A stretch of 26,964 nt of DNA from Caldilineaceae bacterium (GCA_014879855.1 JACSRH010000234.1:1-26964); one strand, 5' to 3'; shown: positions 1 through 10,189, counted from the stretch's first letter. Numbers and translations: made by a program. The notes: generated by a model from the sequence alone, not told the origin.

Positions 1-18
1 ACATAGCTGCCTCCTTTT
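1..18 (-). CDS. Start codon and ribosome binding site of a gene running off the left edge
   Basis: On the minus strand an AAAAGGAGG Shine-Dalgarno (rc of 10-18) sits 5 nt before an ATG whose A is at position 4. Only the start codon and one further base lie inside the window, so nothing can be said about the product. The gene would be divergent from mutL. The Shine-Dalgarno match and spacing are close to ideal, which is why I call a gene start from so little sequence. Confidence 0.6.
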
Positions 19-141
19 AGAAAGCGGAACCACACAACGTGAGCCGATACGAAAATTTGCGTCGATCGATGAAGACAAGCGATGCACGGTCAGGGTCGGC
101 GGTGATAGCGGCTTAGCGGGACTAATTACTGAGACAGGCAA

Positions 142-171
142 AGTATAGCGCCTTTGTAGCCAAATAAGCAA
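142..171 (-). promoter_or_regulatory. Candidate promoter for the left-edge gene
   Basis: The minus strand reads TTGCTT (rc 166-171), an 18-bp spacer, then TATACT (rc 142-147). This is a fair sigma-70-type match pointing at the start codon at position 4. It implies a 5' leader of roughly 130 nt. The rest of 1-231 holds only this promoter, the mutL promoter and no convincing gene. Confidence 0.4.
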
Positions 172-224
172 CCACTTTGCAAGTTTACGTCAGCCATAAC
201 GAACCGGGACAAACCAATTCCATC

Positions 225-233
225 TGTTATAAT
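225..233 (+). promoter_or_regulatory. Extended -10 promoter of mutL
   Basis: TGTTATAAT is a perfect TGnTATAAT extended -10 element. A GGGACA at 206-211, 16 bp upstream, is a weak -35. Transcription should start about 7 nt after the -10, at 240-241, which is exactly the ATG chosen for mutL. The implied mRNA has no 5' leader. Confidence 0.55.
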
Positions 234-240
234 GCACGGC

Positions 241-2175
241 ATGTCCATCAAAGTTCTCACGCCAGAAGTCGCTTCTAAAATTGCCGCGGGCGAAGTCGTC
301 GAACGTCCTGCCAACGCCGTCAAGGAGTTGGTGGAGAACAGCCTCGACGCCGGCGCCACCGAGATTCGCGTCGAGGTGCGGGAAGGGGGGCGCCGCCTGC
401 TGCGTGTGATCGACAACGGGCATGGCATTCCAGAGCAGGAAATTCCACTGGCCTTTGAGCGCCACGCCACCAGCAAGCTCAGCACAGCCGAGGATCTCAA
501 CCACATCGCCACCTTCGGCTTTCGCGGGGAGGCGCTCTTTAGCATCGGCGCAGTCAGCCAGGTCACGCTGACCAGCCGCCATGTAAGCCAAGCCTATGGC
601 GCCAGCGTACGCATCGATGGCGGCGTGATTCACCCGATGACCCGAGCGGGCGCGCCAGTGGGCACTACCGTCAACGTCGAGCACCTTTTCTTCAATGTGC
701 CCGCACGCCAGAAATTTCTGCGCACAGCCGCGACCGAAGCCGGTCAGATCGCCGCCATCGTCCAGCACTATGCGCTGGCCTATCCAGAACGTCGTTTCAG
801 CTTTGTCAACGAAAGCCGGCTGGTGTTTCAGTCCACAGGCAGCGGCGATCTGAGCGACGTGCTGATCATGATTTACGGGCGCGAGAACGCACAGCAGATG
901 GTCAGCTTGACCCGCGCCCCGCGCGACAATAGCGCCGGGCTTGACAATTTGGCGCTGGACGTCGATTTCCAAGGCGGCGCGCCCGCGCGTGCGCCGGGCA
1001 AAGACGAGCCCCAGGCTGTGAGCGTAACCGGTTATGCCAGCCTCCCTAGCCTCACGCGCGCCAACCGCAGCGCCATCGACTTGTTTGTCAACCGCCGCTA
1101 CGTCGAGGATCGCAGCCTGACTCACGCGGTGGTGCAGGCGTATCACACCCTGTTACCCGTGGGGCGCTATCCGATAGCCGTGATCTTTGTGGAGATCGAC
1201 CCTTCGCTGGTGGATGTCAACGTGCATCCGCAGAAGACGCAGGTGCGCTTTGTCGAGGAACGGCGCATCTTTGCGGCCGTGCAAAAAGCGGTGCGACGCA
1301 CGATCATCAGCGTGGCGCCGATCCCGGATCTGGGCGTCGACGAGGCAGGTCGCCTGGTGCGTCCCGAAGGTGAAACAGGCGTGTTGCCACCGGGATGGGC
1401 CACGCGCCATGACACGATTCTCGGTGCAGGCGCACAATCACACTTCGACATGATCGCACCGCCGCCGCGCTCCACGCATCTGCTGCCAGGCATTGTGCAG
1501 GAGACAGTGCAGGGGCCGCCTTCAGACGCAGCAAAACCTGCTGTCCCTGCGCCGAGCCGCCAGTCAGCCCCACTGACGAACGCCACGCCTAAACTGCCGC
1601 CGCTGCGCGTGGTGGGTCAGGTCGGCGCCATGTACGTCGTGGCCGAAGGGCCGGAGGGACTTTTTCTGATCGACCAGCACGCCGCGCACGAGCGTATCCT
1701 GTACGAACAATTTATGCTGCAACGCGCCGGCAGCAAAGCTGCCGTGGCGCGCCAACATTTGCTAGACCCGTTGACCCTGCATGTCGGCGCTATGCTGACC
1801 GGCCAGGTCGCCGCGCACCTGGAGGCGCTCCAGCACGTCGGTTTTGAGATTGAACCCTTTGGCGGTGACGCGTTCCTGGTGCGCGGCGTGCCGGCCGTGC
1901 TCGCGGGCGAAGATCCGCAGCGTGTGTTGGAGGAGATCGTCGTCACGCTGGGCGAACGCCGCAACCTGGTCGGCGAAGGCATGGAGGTCCAGTTGGTGAA
2001 GATGGTGTGCAAGCGCGCGGCGATCAAGGCCGGCCAACTGCTCAGCGACATCGAAATGCAGGAATTGGTGCGCCAATTAGAAGAATGTCAATCCCCGCGC
2101 ACCTGTCCGCACGGTCGCCCGACGATGATCCAACTTTCGGCAAATGAACTGGAAAAGGCGTTTGGGCGGCTCTAA
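241..2175 (+). CDS. mutL: DNA mismatch repair protein MutL (endonuclease type)
   Basis: MutL couples mismatch recognition by MutS to strand nicking and removal. The 644-residue product has an N-terminal GHKL ATPase with KELVENSLDAGA (Glu29 and Asn33, the E. coli catalytic positions), DNGHGI, HATSKL and GFRGEAL. The transducer region contains FVNRRYV and NVHPQKTQVRF. After a variable Pro/Ala-rich linker (about residues 370-450) comes the C-terminal dimerisation/endonuclease domain. It has DQHAAHERILYE from Asp478, a CKRAAIKAGQ stretch and CPHGRP from Cys622. These metal-binding motifs mark the intrinsic-nuclease form found in bacteria without MutH. I chose ATG 241 rather than the in-frame ATG 232 because homologues start close to this point and ATG 232 overlaps the TATAAT box. 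No mutS is adjacent. Confidence 0.97.
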   Translation: MSIKVLTPEVASKIAAGEVVERPANAVKELVENSLDAGATEIRVEVREGGRRLLRVIDNGHGIPEQEIPLAFERHATSKLSTAEDLNHIATFGFRGEALFSIGAVSQVTLTSRHVSQAYGASVRIDGGVIHPMTRAGAPVGTTVNVEHLFFNVPARQKFLRTAATEAGQIAAIVQHYALAYPERRFSFVNESRLVFQSTGSGDLSDVLIMIYGRENAQQMVSLTRAPRDNSAGLDNLALDVDFQGGAPARAPGKDEPQAVSVTGYASLPSLTRANRSAIDLFVNRRYVEDRSLTHAVVQAYHTLLPVGRYPIAVIFVEIDPSLVDVNVHPQKTQVRFVEERRIFAAVQKAVRRTIISVAPIPDLGVDEAGRLVRPEGETGVLPPGWATRHDTILGAGAQSHFDMIAPPPRSTHLLPGIVQETVQGPPSDAAKPAVPAPSRQSAPLTNATPKLPPLRVVGQVGAMYVVAEGPEGLFLIDQHAAHERILYEQFMLQRAGSKAAVARQHLLDPLTLHVGAMLTGQVAAHLEALQHVGFEIEPFGGDAFLVRGVPAVLAGEDPQRVLEEIVVTLGERRNLVGEGMEVQLVKMVCKRAAIKAGQLLSDIEMQELVRQLEECQSPRTCPHGRPTMIQLSANELEKAFGRL

Positions 2176-2481
2176 ACGCTATTTCTATCATGCGAACTTA
2201 CCCTCAACGGACTGGCCGGCTTACACGCCCTAACGGCCTCTGATCAATTACCCTTCGCCTGTCAAACCAAAACATCCAGAAATGGCGTGCTATTTTCATG
2301 AGACTCCCATGACGCCGCGGCGCGTATGCGCAGCCAGGCATAAGGAGGCGCGTGCAACGACAGACAACGCGTCAATCGGGGGAAAGCCTACTTTCCTAGC
2401 GCAAACACCTGCTAAAGTGGGAAAACCCATTATGACCGAACTCGTTGCGCAGGGATATACTTCTAACAAAGTGAGGCAATC
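2176..2481. other. Gene-free gap rich in small hairpins
   Basis: This 306-bp gap has no convincing gene. Between 2284 and 2429 it carries several local inverted repeats: GGCGT/ACGCC with nested CATG/CATG (2284-2316), GCGC-GTAT-GCGC (2320-2331), CGCGT/ACGCG (2349-2371), GGAAAG-CCTA-CTTTCC (2381-2396) and TGGG-AAAA-CCCA (2418-2429). They could form a structured RNA, a mutL 3' end or a regulatory region for the next gene. I could not match them to a known riboswitch. Confidence 0.4.
2456..2461 (+). promoter_or_regulatory. Candidate -10 element for the LysM hydrolase gene
   Basis: TATACT lies 20 bp before the ATG at 2482. Initiation about 7 nt downstream would leave a short leader holding the GAGG Shine-Dalgarno (2473-2476). 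There is no good -35; TATGAC at 2431-2436 is too far at 19 bp. If this promoter is real, the hairpins upstream lie outside the transcript. Confidence 0.3.
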
Positions 2482-3780
<1,299 letters not shown>

Positions 3781-4012
3781 GCGCGGCAGAGTCGCGGCAA
3801 ACGCTACAACGGATTCAAGGAAACAACGGATTTGCTCTGCTCGTCACTGGCTTGCATCCAAGTCGAAAGTACTGATCGCCAGGTTGAACACTTATGCGGA
3901 ACATCTTCCAGGAAGCTTTGAAGCTTCCTGGAAGATTGTAGACCAGCATGATTTATAACCTAGATATCAGCAAATCCGCTTTTTCCCCGAATCCATTGTA
4001 GCGTACGGATTT
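3781..4012. other. Convergent gap between the hydrolase and macroglobulin genes
   Basis: This gap contains no gene. Its only strong signal is the perfect palindrome at 3903-3936. Confidence 0.5.
3903..3936. terminator. Perfect palindrome, probable bidirectional terminator
   Basis: Two exact 16-bp arms, ATCTTCCAGGAAGCTT and its reverse complement, are separated by only TG. The element sits between two convergent stop codons (3780 and 4013), where a two-way terminator is expected. It lacks a T-tract on either side, so it may instead be a copy of a dispersed palindromic repeat that also blocks read-through. Confidence 0.55.
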
Positions 4013-7000
4013 TTACTCCACAATCACCCTGTCGCTGGCGCTGCGGCCAAAGACTTCCGGCGCATACATTTCCTCCGCCTTGGCTGGCGGCGTGACGAAC
4101 TCGCCCGGTGTGGTGGCGCGCGCCACGTAACTGTAGTTGTAGACGCCATCCCACAGCAGCGGCGTGAAGGCTTCGGCGCCCGCGTCGCGCAGGTTCTGAT
4201 GGTCGTACCACGGCCCCCACCACCGCCAGTAGCCACCGTCATTCGTGGCGTTCGGGTCCGCAGGCACGCTTTCGGAGACGGCCAGATCCGGGTTGATGAT
4301 CTCCAGACCCGCGGGCAGGCGGTCGACTAGCGCCACGTGATAGCGGCGATTGACCGCCACCAGCGTCAGGCGGATGCGCACGCGCGCGCCGGCCTTGACG
4401 CGCCAGACGCCGTTGTCGTCGCGCCGCACGTCCGCGGGATCATCCACCGCTTCGTAGGTGCGCTGCACGACAAAACCCCTATCCAGCGGGTCGAGACCCA
4501 GGTCGGTCGATGCGTAGCGCAGACCCAGCCGGTAGTAGAGGCGGCCGTCACCCTCTTTGCTGATGACGAGATCCTGCGCGCCCTGCTGCTCAACCAGCAG
4601 ACTCATCGGCACGACAGTCTGCTGCGTCTCAGTCGTGCGTCCCTCATGCGTGTGCTCGGCGACATAGACGTCGCCCAGCCACATGCGCGCCACAAAGTCC
4701 GGTGTGGCCGCCTCGAAGGTGTTGAAGTAGCGATCCATCGCCAGCAACACGAAGACATTCTCCTGCGTGTTGCTCCAGCGCCCATTGGTGCGGCCATTCA
4801 TCAGCCCGGCCACCACCTTGGGAATCAGGTCACTGTCGGGCGCCTCCTGGATGAGGGCATCAAGCACGATCGCATCGGTGCGCCGGTTGGAGTGCAGCAG
4901 CACCCACTCCTGGTCGTCGTAGGAGGTGATGAAGTTGGCCGCGCCCGGCGTCTCCACCGCGCGGTTCTGGATATTGCGTTGAATGGCGGTGACAATCTCC
5001 GTTGCCGACGGGTCATCGGCCAGCACCTGCCACAGCCACGCCTGCGCTTCCAGCGACTGCTGATCGGGCGGCAGTTGGTTGTAGAGGTCGCGCGCCTTGA
5101 TGTAGTCAGCGTCACCCATCAGGTTGCGCACGTAGACCGCATAGCTGCTAATAACGTGGCGCGTCTTGGCGCTGTACCACGCGGGATAATATTGCTCGAT
5201 GCTGCGCAGGTAACTCAGCGCGGCGTCCAGCATCTCCTGTGGCACAGCGTAGTCCTTCATGCGCGCCGTGACCAGGGCGTGGGCCACGAAAACTGAGTTG
5301 TATGGAATCGATTCGCGACCCTTGGTCCAGTAGGGGAAGCCGCCATCCCAATTCTGCATCAGCCGCAACGTGGCGATGTCGCGCTGCATCGCCGCCACAA
5401 TCGCTTCGTCGGAAGGCAGGTCAGGCGACTGGAACGCGGTCAGCACATCGCGCAACGCGGCCACACTCATGATGCGCGCGCCAAGCTGTTCAGAGCACTC
5501 GAACGGATAGGCTTGCAGATAGAGGAAGGCGTCGGTGAGCGTCGCCAGCGCGGTGGAAGAAGTGCTCAGCTCCAGCCCGCCAAACTGTGGGAAGACATCC
5601 TGTGGCTGCGCGATCGGCTGTGCGACCGCGCCTTCATCGAGCACGCCGTAGGTGGCAAACGCTTCCGTCGTCGCTGGCGTGTAGACAGGCAGATCCGCGG
5701 TGGCGGCGTCGGCGTAGGCGCCTGAAACCGCGGCGAATTGGACGCGCGCCGTGCCCACACTGTCGGTCGAGGCGGCGAAGCGCACCTCGACGCGGTCGTT
5801 GGCAGGCACTTCGACGCGCTGGCCCTGGGCGCCATCAAGCTTAAGGTTGGTGGCTTCGGCCACGACATCGACCGTCAGCGCCGCGTCGGTCTGGTTCTGC
5901 ACCACGACAGGCAATTCAAAGCGGTCGCCAAAGTTGAGGAAACGCGGCGCGGAGGGACGCACCATCAACGGCAGCCGCGCCGTGAGGTTGCTTTCCGCGG
6001 AGCCGAATTGCTGCTCGGTGACTGCCACGACCATCAGCCGATAGCGCGTCAGGTTATCGGGCAGCTTGTAGGTGACATAGAGTGCGCCGTCGGCGTCGGT
6101 GCGTTCAGCCGGGGCAAAGAGCGCCAGCGGGTTGAAGTCCGTGCGCACACCGATGGGCGTCGCCGCGGCCTGGTCGCTCGCCGCAGATTCCTCCCTGGCG
6201 GCTGCCATCTCCATTGCCGGAGCCTCGGCAGGGGCCGCGGCCGGCATGGCCATCATGGCGCCGTCCGCCATCGCCATGCCGGCGGTGGCAGTTGCGGCAG
6301 GCCCGCCGCCGATGCCACCTGCGCCATTCTGGGCGGCGAGCAGGTCAGGATTGGCGAGCACCAGGCTGCTGCGCCCATAGTAACTGCTGGTGTCGGCGCC
6401 GCGGGCGCTGTAAAAGGTTGTCAGCGGGTCGGCGAGCTGATAGCCGGTCAACGCCAGCACCGCCTCATCAACGACGACGATGGCGAGTTCGGCGCCTTCC
6501 ACGGGGGCGCCCTGCGCATCCATCACCTGCACGGTCACGCCGGTTTCAGCGCCCGGATCGAGGCTGGTGGCGTCAGGCGTGATCTCGACCGTGAGCGCAC
6601 GGCTCAGCGGCGGGATGTTCAGTTGCAATGCACCTGTGGCGTAGGCTGGCTGCGCCGGTGCGCTCTCGATGGGCTTGCCCTTGTCGTCCAACCGTGGAGC
6701 CATGCCGTTGACATCGACCTGGATGTTCAGATTGGGGAGATGCGCCTCCTCGATCGGAATCTCCAGCGTGGCCGCGCCGCCGTCGAGCGAAAAGTTCTCC
6801 GTGTAGAGGATGCCGCTGCGCGCCACGGTGAGCAGTCCCGACCCTGTGGCAAAGGGCGCCTGCACCAGGATGCGCGCAGTGTCGCCTGGCGTATACTCTT
6901 CCTTGTCCGGCACAAGCACCAGTTCCTGCTGCGTCAGGTCGCGCGAGGGCACGCGCGCGCCGCCGCTGACCCACGCCGTGACGACCGTGCGGTTGAGCCG

Positions 7001-10000
7001 CTCGGCATCGTCGCGCACTTCGGCGGTGACGCGGTATTCGCCGCCGTCGCCCGTGGGCAGCGAGCACTGCACCGGTTCGCCTGCCGAGGTCAGATCGCAA
7101 CGCTGCTCGTCGACTTCCTGCTGCACCCATTTGCCCCCCTCGAAGATCCACGCCAGCCGCACACTGCGCACGCTGACAGGGACATCGGCGGCAACATTGC
7201 CATCGACATCGGTGACGATCACCGCGTAGTCCAGCGGATCGCCCTGCTCGGCAAAATAGGCGTCGCTGCGCAAACCAACATAGAGCTTGGACGGGTGGAC
7301 GAGCAGGTTGGTCTGCGCAGCCCAGGTCTGACGGTTGACATCCATCACCGCGGCTGCGGCGTTGACGCTGTACGGCTGCGGCTTCTCTGACGCAAGAAAG
7401 GTCATCTTCAGGTAGTGATTGCCGGTCGGGTCGGTGCGTGCAGCATAGCTCTGGCTGCCGACGTTGTTGTTCTGGCCAGGATAGTAGTAGTCCATATAAC
7501 CGCCGCCGCGCGCGCCGTACCACCACGGCGTCCACTCGCCAAAGATAAACTCCGACCAGTTGGGTGGTGTGTAGGAAGTAGGATCCGCGCTGACGGTCCA
7601 GGTCGCGTCGGCGCCGGGCAACGGGCCGCCAGCATAGTATTGCGCCGAGACCGCGACGATGGCCTCATCCCCCAGGTAGTAGGGGCCTGTGCTTTCATTG
7701 CGTGCGGTCACCTCGAACTCAGGGCGGCGGAACTCCTGAATCTGGAAGCTGTGATAGTAGTTGCCGTAGATCGGCGTGTTGCGCGTGCTGAGCTGCACGC
7801 TGGCATAGCCGAGATTGCTGTTCTCTGGGAGCGTGAAGGCCAGGTCAAAGCCGCCCAGGTCGGTCATCGGCGCCGCACCCTGAGCGATCTGATTGCCCTG
7901 CGGGTCGGTGACGACATAATCGATCACTGCCTTGCTGACGGCGTCGAGACGCACGTCGCCGGTGGGGCCAGCGCCCAGCGTGCGCATCCAGCCCTTGAGA
8001 TGCACCTCCTCGGTGGGGCGGTACATCTGCCGGTCGTCGAAGACAAACCAGCTTGCCTGGTCCGAGCGATCCACCTTCTGCCAGCCGGAATCGCTCCAGT
8101 AGTAGGCGGACTGGGGCAGAAAGGCGACATCGTCGCCCAGTTGAGCGACCAATTGCTTGTCCGGGGCGCTCGCCAGCTCGAAGCGCGCCATGCCGTTGCT
8201 GTCCGTCGTCGCCTGTTGACTGTTTGGCATCAGCGTCAACGCGACGCCTGCCAGCGGCTCGCCTGTGTCCAGCGCGGTGGCCCATGCGGCCATTTCCACC
8301 TGGTCATGGATAACGTCGAGGCCGATATTGGTCACCTGCACCCACGATTGAATAACCGGCTCGTAGCGGTTGGGGAAGAGCAGGCCGAGCAACGAAGGCG
8401 GGGTATCGACAATGACGATCACATGACCAAAGCGGCCGTTCAGCGCCGCGGTGAGGTCGATGTTGGTCTCGGTGAGCGTATCGGGCGCCGCGTCAACTTC
8501 GACGGTGGCGTCAATGACCTGACGACCAGGCGGCTTGCGATTTGGATCACGGTAATATTCATTGAGATAGGTGAGATACGCCGGCCAATCCTCCGGCGTG
8601 ACCGCGTAGCCGCGCACGCGCACCTTGGTCATGTTCACCGAATAGACGGGGAAGGTCGGCGTGGCCGCGGTGGGGTCGAGCGTAACCAGCGTCTGGTTCG
8701 GCCCGGTCATGAACGCGCTCATGCTGCCGGTGTAAAACGTCAAGGTGACGGGTTCGCCCAACGTCTGGCCAAAAATATCCTCGATCTGATCGCTGAGCGT
8801 GACCTGATAGGTTGAACGCCCTGCGGTCAAGCCGCTGATTGAAAGATTGTCGTATCCACCGCTGACAACCATGTTGTCGATCGCCGGCTCGACGGCGACG
8901 AAATCGTTGCTGATCTTCTCAACGTTCAACGGATTGTTGAAGCGAACATAGAAAGGTTGGCTCGGCGAACAAGCGTCGCTGCCTCCCCGACAGTTCTGGT
9001 CCACCACGCGCAGGGCGGCATAGGTCTGGAAGCTGAACGACTGTACATCCGTCGTCGTCAGCGGGCCTTCGGCGGAAGGCGTCCCCGGCCCCACGTTGAT
9101 CGTGACGGTGGCGTCGGGCGGGAAGGCTTCTGTGGCGCGGAAGGCCAGCCAGCGGTCGTCCGCGTAGCGCGTGGCGTAGTAGCTGATCTCTTTGTCGGCT
9201 GCGATCTCCTCGGCAGTCGCCAGACGCAGCGCGTATTGGCGTCCACCGGCCAGCGCGCGCATCGTCGCCAGCACCGCGTCGCGATCGATGCGCTGGTCGA
9301 AGGCTACGAACAACAGCGGCTCGCGCGGCTGCGGGCCAAACGTTGGATACGCCTGCACTGCCGTTGGCGCGGGGGTGCGGAAGCGCCACGTGACTGCGTC
9401 TTCCAACACGCCGCCGGTGGCGGAGGTCGTGCCCGCGGGCACTTCGACCGTGTACTCCGTCGCCATCGGGAAGCGATTGAGGTCGTCGCTGTGATATTCA
9501 AACGAAAGCGTCTGCACGCCCAGCCATTTCCACACGCCGGGCAGGTCGGGCGTCACCTTGACGGGGACATCCTCGGCGGCCAGCGCGTCGAGGGTGTTGA
9601 GCGGGACCATCGGCTGGTTGAAGGTGACGTTGATGAAGGGTGCGATGGGAATCTCACCTTCGGGGGCATAGCGCAGCACGGCGAGCGGGCCGGCGCTGAC
9701 CTCCGGCGCGGCGATGCCGCTGCCGGGCGGCGGGAAGCTCTGTGTGACAACCTCGCTGGCGGTCACGGGTGGCAGCGACTGCGGCGGCAACTTGAAAGGC
9801 TCCACATCAGTGGCTTCTGCTTCAATGGGCGGCATTCGCTCCAGGATCGGCTGCACCGCGGCGACGTCGAGCGGCTGAGAAGACGCCATTGCCAGCGGCG
9901 AAGGCGGCTGTGGCAAGGCAATACCTTCACTCAGCAATAATTCCAGCCCGTTGATGGTGGCCGGCGTCGGCTCTGCATTCGTGGACACAGGCATTCCCTC

Positions 10001-10189
10001 CTGTGAAATGGGGGAAACGGGTGACTGCACCAGAGGCGACTGCAATCCAGCCACAGGACGGCTGTCACTGCGCAGCGCGCGGCCCCCTGTGGCGCCTGCG
10101 GGCCATCCTGCGCCAGCAATGATCGATACGACGACAAGCGTGCTGACGAGAGTCAGCAGGGTGCGGCGCGAAATGAAACGAACGTGCAT
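4013..10189 (-). CDS. Secreted alpha-2-macroglobulin family protein with thioester
   Basis: This giant protease-trap protein of the bacterial A2M (COG2373, YfaS/YfhM-like) family has 2058 residues. A signal peptide (1 to about 35) has no lipobox, so unlike E. coli YfhM it is probably released or wall-held. An Ig-like (Big_5-type) domain spans about 175-270 and tandem macroglobulin domains follow (MYRPTEEVHLKGW near 720). A Gly/Ala/Met-rich segment at about 1287-1345 lies just before the A2M signature FNPLALFAP plus TDADG, the place expected for a bait region. The thioester domain carries the intact motif CSEQ with Cys1565, followed by alpha-helical toroid repeats to about 1850 and a C-terminal receptor-binding-like domain. 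In this family, bait cleavage triggers thioester attack on the protease. ATG 10189 is preceded by GAGGAGGTC and begins the signal peptide; an upstream in-frame ATG at 10294 is unlikely. No pbpC partner is nearby. Confidence 0.93.
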   Translation of the reverse strand: MHVRFISRRTLLTLVSTLVVVSIIAGAGWPAGATGGRALRSDSRPVAGLQSPLVQSPVSPISQEGMPVSTNAEPTPATINGLELLLSEGIALPQPPSPLAMASSQPLDVAAVQPILERMPPIEAEATDVEPFKLPPQSLPPVTASEVVTQSFPPPGSGIAAPEVSAGPLAVLRYAPEGEIPIAPFINVTFNQPMVPLNTLDALAAEDVPVKVTPDLPGVWKWLGVQTLSFEYHSDDLNRFPMATEYTVEVPAGTTSATGGVLEDAVTWRFRTPAPTAVQAYPTFGPQPREPLLFVAFDQRIDRDAVLATMRALAGGRQYALRLATAEEIAADKEISYYATRYADDRWLAFRATEAFPPDATVTINVGPGTPSAEGPLTTTDVQSFSFQTYAALRVVDQNCRGGSDACSPSQPFYVRFNNPLNVEKISNDFVAVEPAIDNMVVSGGYDNLSISGLTAGRSTYQVTLSDQIEDIFGQTLGEPVTLTFYTGSMSAFMTGPNQTLVTLDPTAATPTFPVYSVNMTKVRVRGYAVTPEDWPAYLTYLNEYYRDPNRKPPGRQVIDATVEVDAAPDTLTETNIDLTAALNGRFGHVIVIVDTPPSLLGLLFPNRYEPVIQSWVQVTNIGLDVIHDQVEMAAWATALDTGEPLAGVALTLMPNSQQATTDSNGMARFELASAPDKQLVAQLGDDVAFLPQSAYYWSDSGWQKVDRSDQASWFVFDDRQMYRPTEEVHLKGWMRTLGAGPTGDVRLDAVSKAVIDYVVTDPQGNQIAQGAAPMTDLGGFDLAFTLPENSNLGYASVQLSTRNTPIYGNYYHSFQIQEFRRPEFEVTARNESTGPYYLGDEAIVAVSAQYYAGGPLPGADATWTVSADPTSYTPPNWSEFIFGEWTPWWYGARGGGYMDYYYPGQNNNVGSQSYAARTDPTGNHYLKMTFLASEKPQPYSVNAAAAVMDVNRQTWAAQTNLLVHPSKLYVGLRSDAYFAEQGDPLDYAVIVTDVDGNVAADVPVSVRSVRLAWIFEGGKWVQQEVDEQRCDLTSAGEPVQCSLPTGDGGEYRVTAEVRDDAERLNRTVVTAWVSGGARVPSRDLTQQELVLVPDKEEYTPGDTARILVQAPFATGSGLLTVARSGILYTENFSLDGGAATLEIPIEEAHLPNLNIQVDVNGMAPRLDDKGKPIESAPAQPAYATGALQLNIPPLSRALTVEITPDATSLDPGAETGVTVQVMDAQGAPVEGAELAIVVVDEAVLALTGYQLADPLTTFYSARGADTSSYYGRSSLVLANPDLLAAQNGAGGIGGGPAATATAGMAMADGAMMAMPAAAPAEAPAMEMAAAREESAASDQAAATPIGVRTDFNPLALFAPAERTDADGALYVTYKLPDNLTRYRLMVVAVTEQQFGSAESNLTARLPLMVRPSAPRFLNFGDRFELPVVVQNQTDAALTVDVVAEATNLKLDGAQGQRVEVPANDRVEVRFAASTDSVGTARVQFAAVSGAYADAATADLPVYTPATTEAFATYGVLDEGAVAQPIAQPQDVFPQFGGLELSTSSTALATLTDAFLYLQAYPFECSEQLGARIMSVAALRDVLTAFQSPDLPSDEAIVAAMQRDIATLRLMQNWDGGFPYWTKGRESIPYNSVFVAHALVTARMKDYAVPQEMLDAALSYLRSIEQYYPAWYSAKTRHVISSYAVYVRNLMGDADYIKARDLYNQLPPDQQSLEAQAWLWQVLADDPSATEIVTAIQRNIQNRAVETPGAANFITSYDDQEWVLLHSNRRTDAIVLDALIQEAPDSDLIPKVVAGLMNGRTNGRWSNTQENVFVLLAMDRYFNTFEAATPDFVARMWLGDVYVAEHTHEGRTTETQQTVVPMSLLVEQQGAQDLVISKEGDGRLYYRLGLRYASTDLGLDPLDRGFVVQRTYEAVDDPADVRRDDNGVWRVKAGARVRIRLTLVAVNRRYHVALVDRLPAGLEIINPDLAVSESVPADPNATNDGGYWRWWGPWYDHQNLRDAGAEAFTPLLWDGVYNYSYVARATTPGEFVTPPAKAEEMYAPEVFGRSASDRVIVE

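Noticed and set aside
190..1146. 318-residue open frame on the minus strand opposite mutL
   Set aside because: It lies wholly antisense to a clear mutL and has no recognisable motif; GC-rich codon bias keeps the antisense frame open.
2284..2429. Possible cyclic-di-GMP (GEMM-I) riboswitch, because of AAAGCCT and GCGCAAAC fragments
   Set aside because: The conserved core and tetraloop-receptor arrangement are not present; only short fragments match.
5738..7390. 550-codon plus-strand open frame inside the macroglobulin gene
   Set aside because: It is antisense to a well-supported 2058-residue gene with thioester and signature motifs; the translation is His/Arg/Gly-rich and has no family features.
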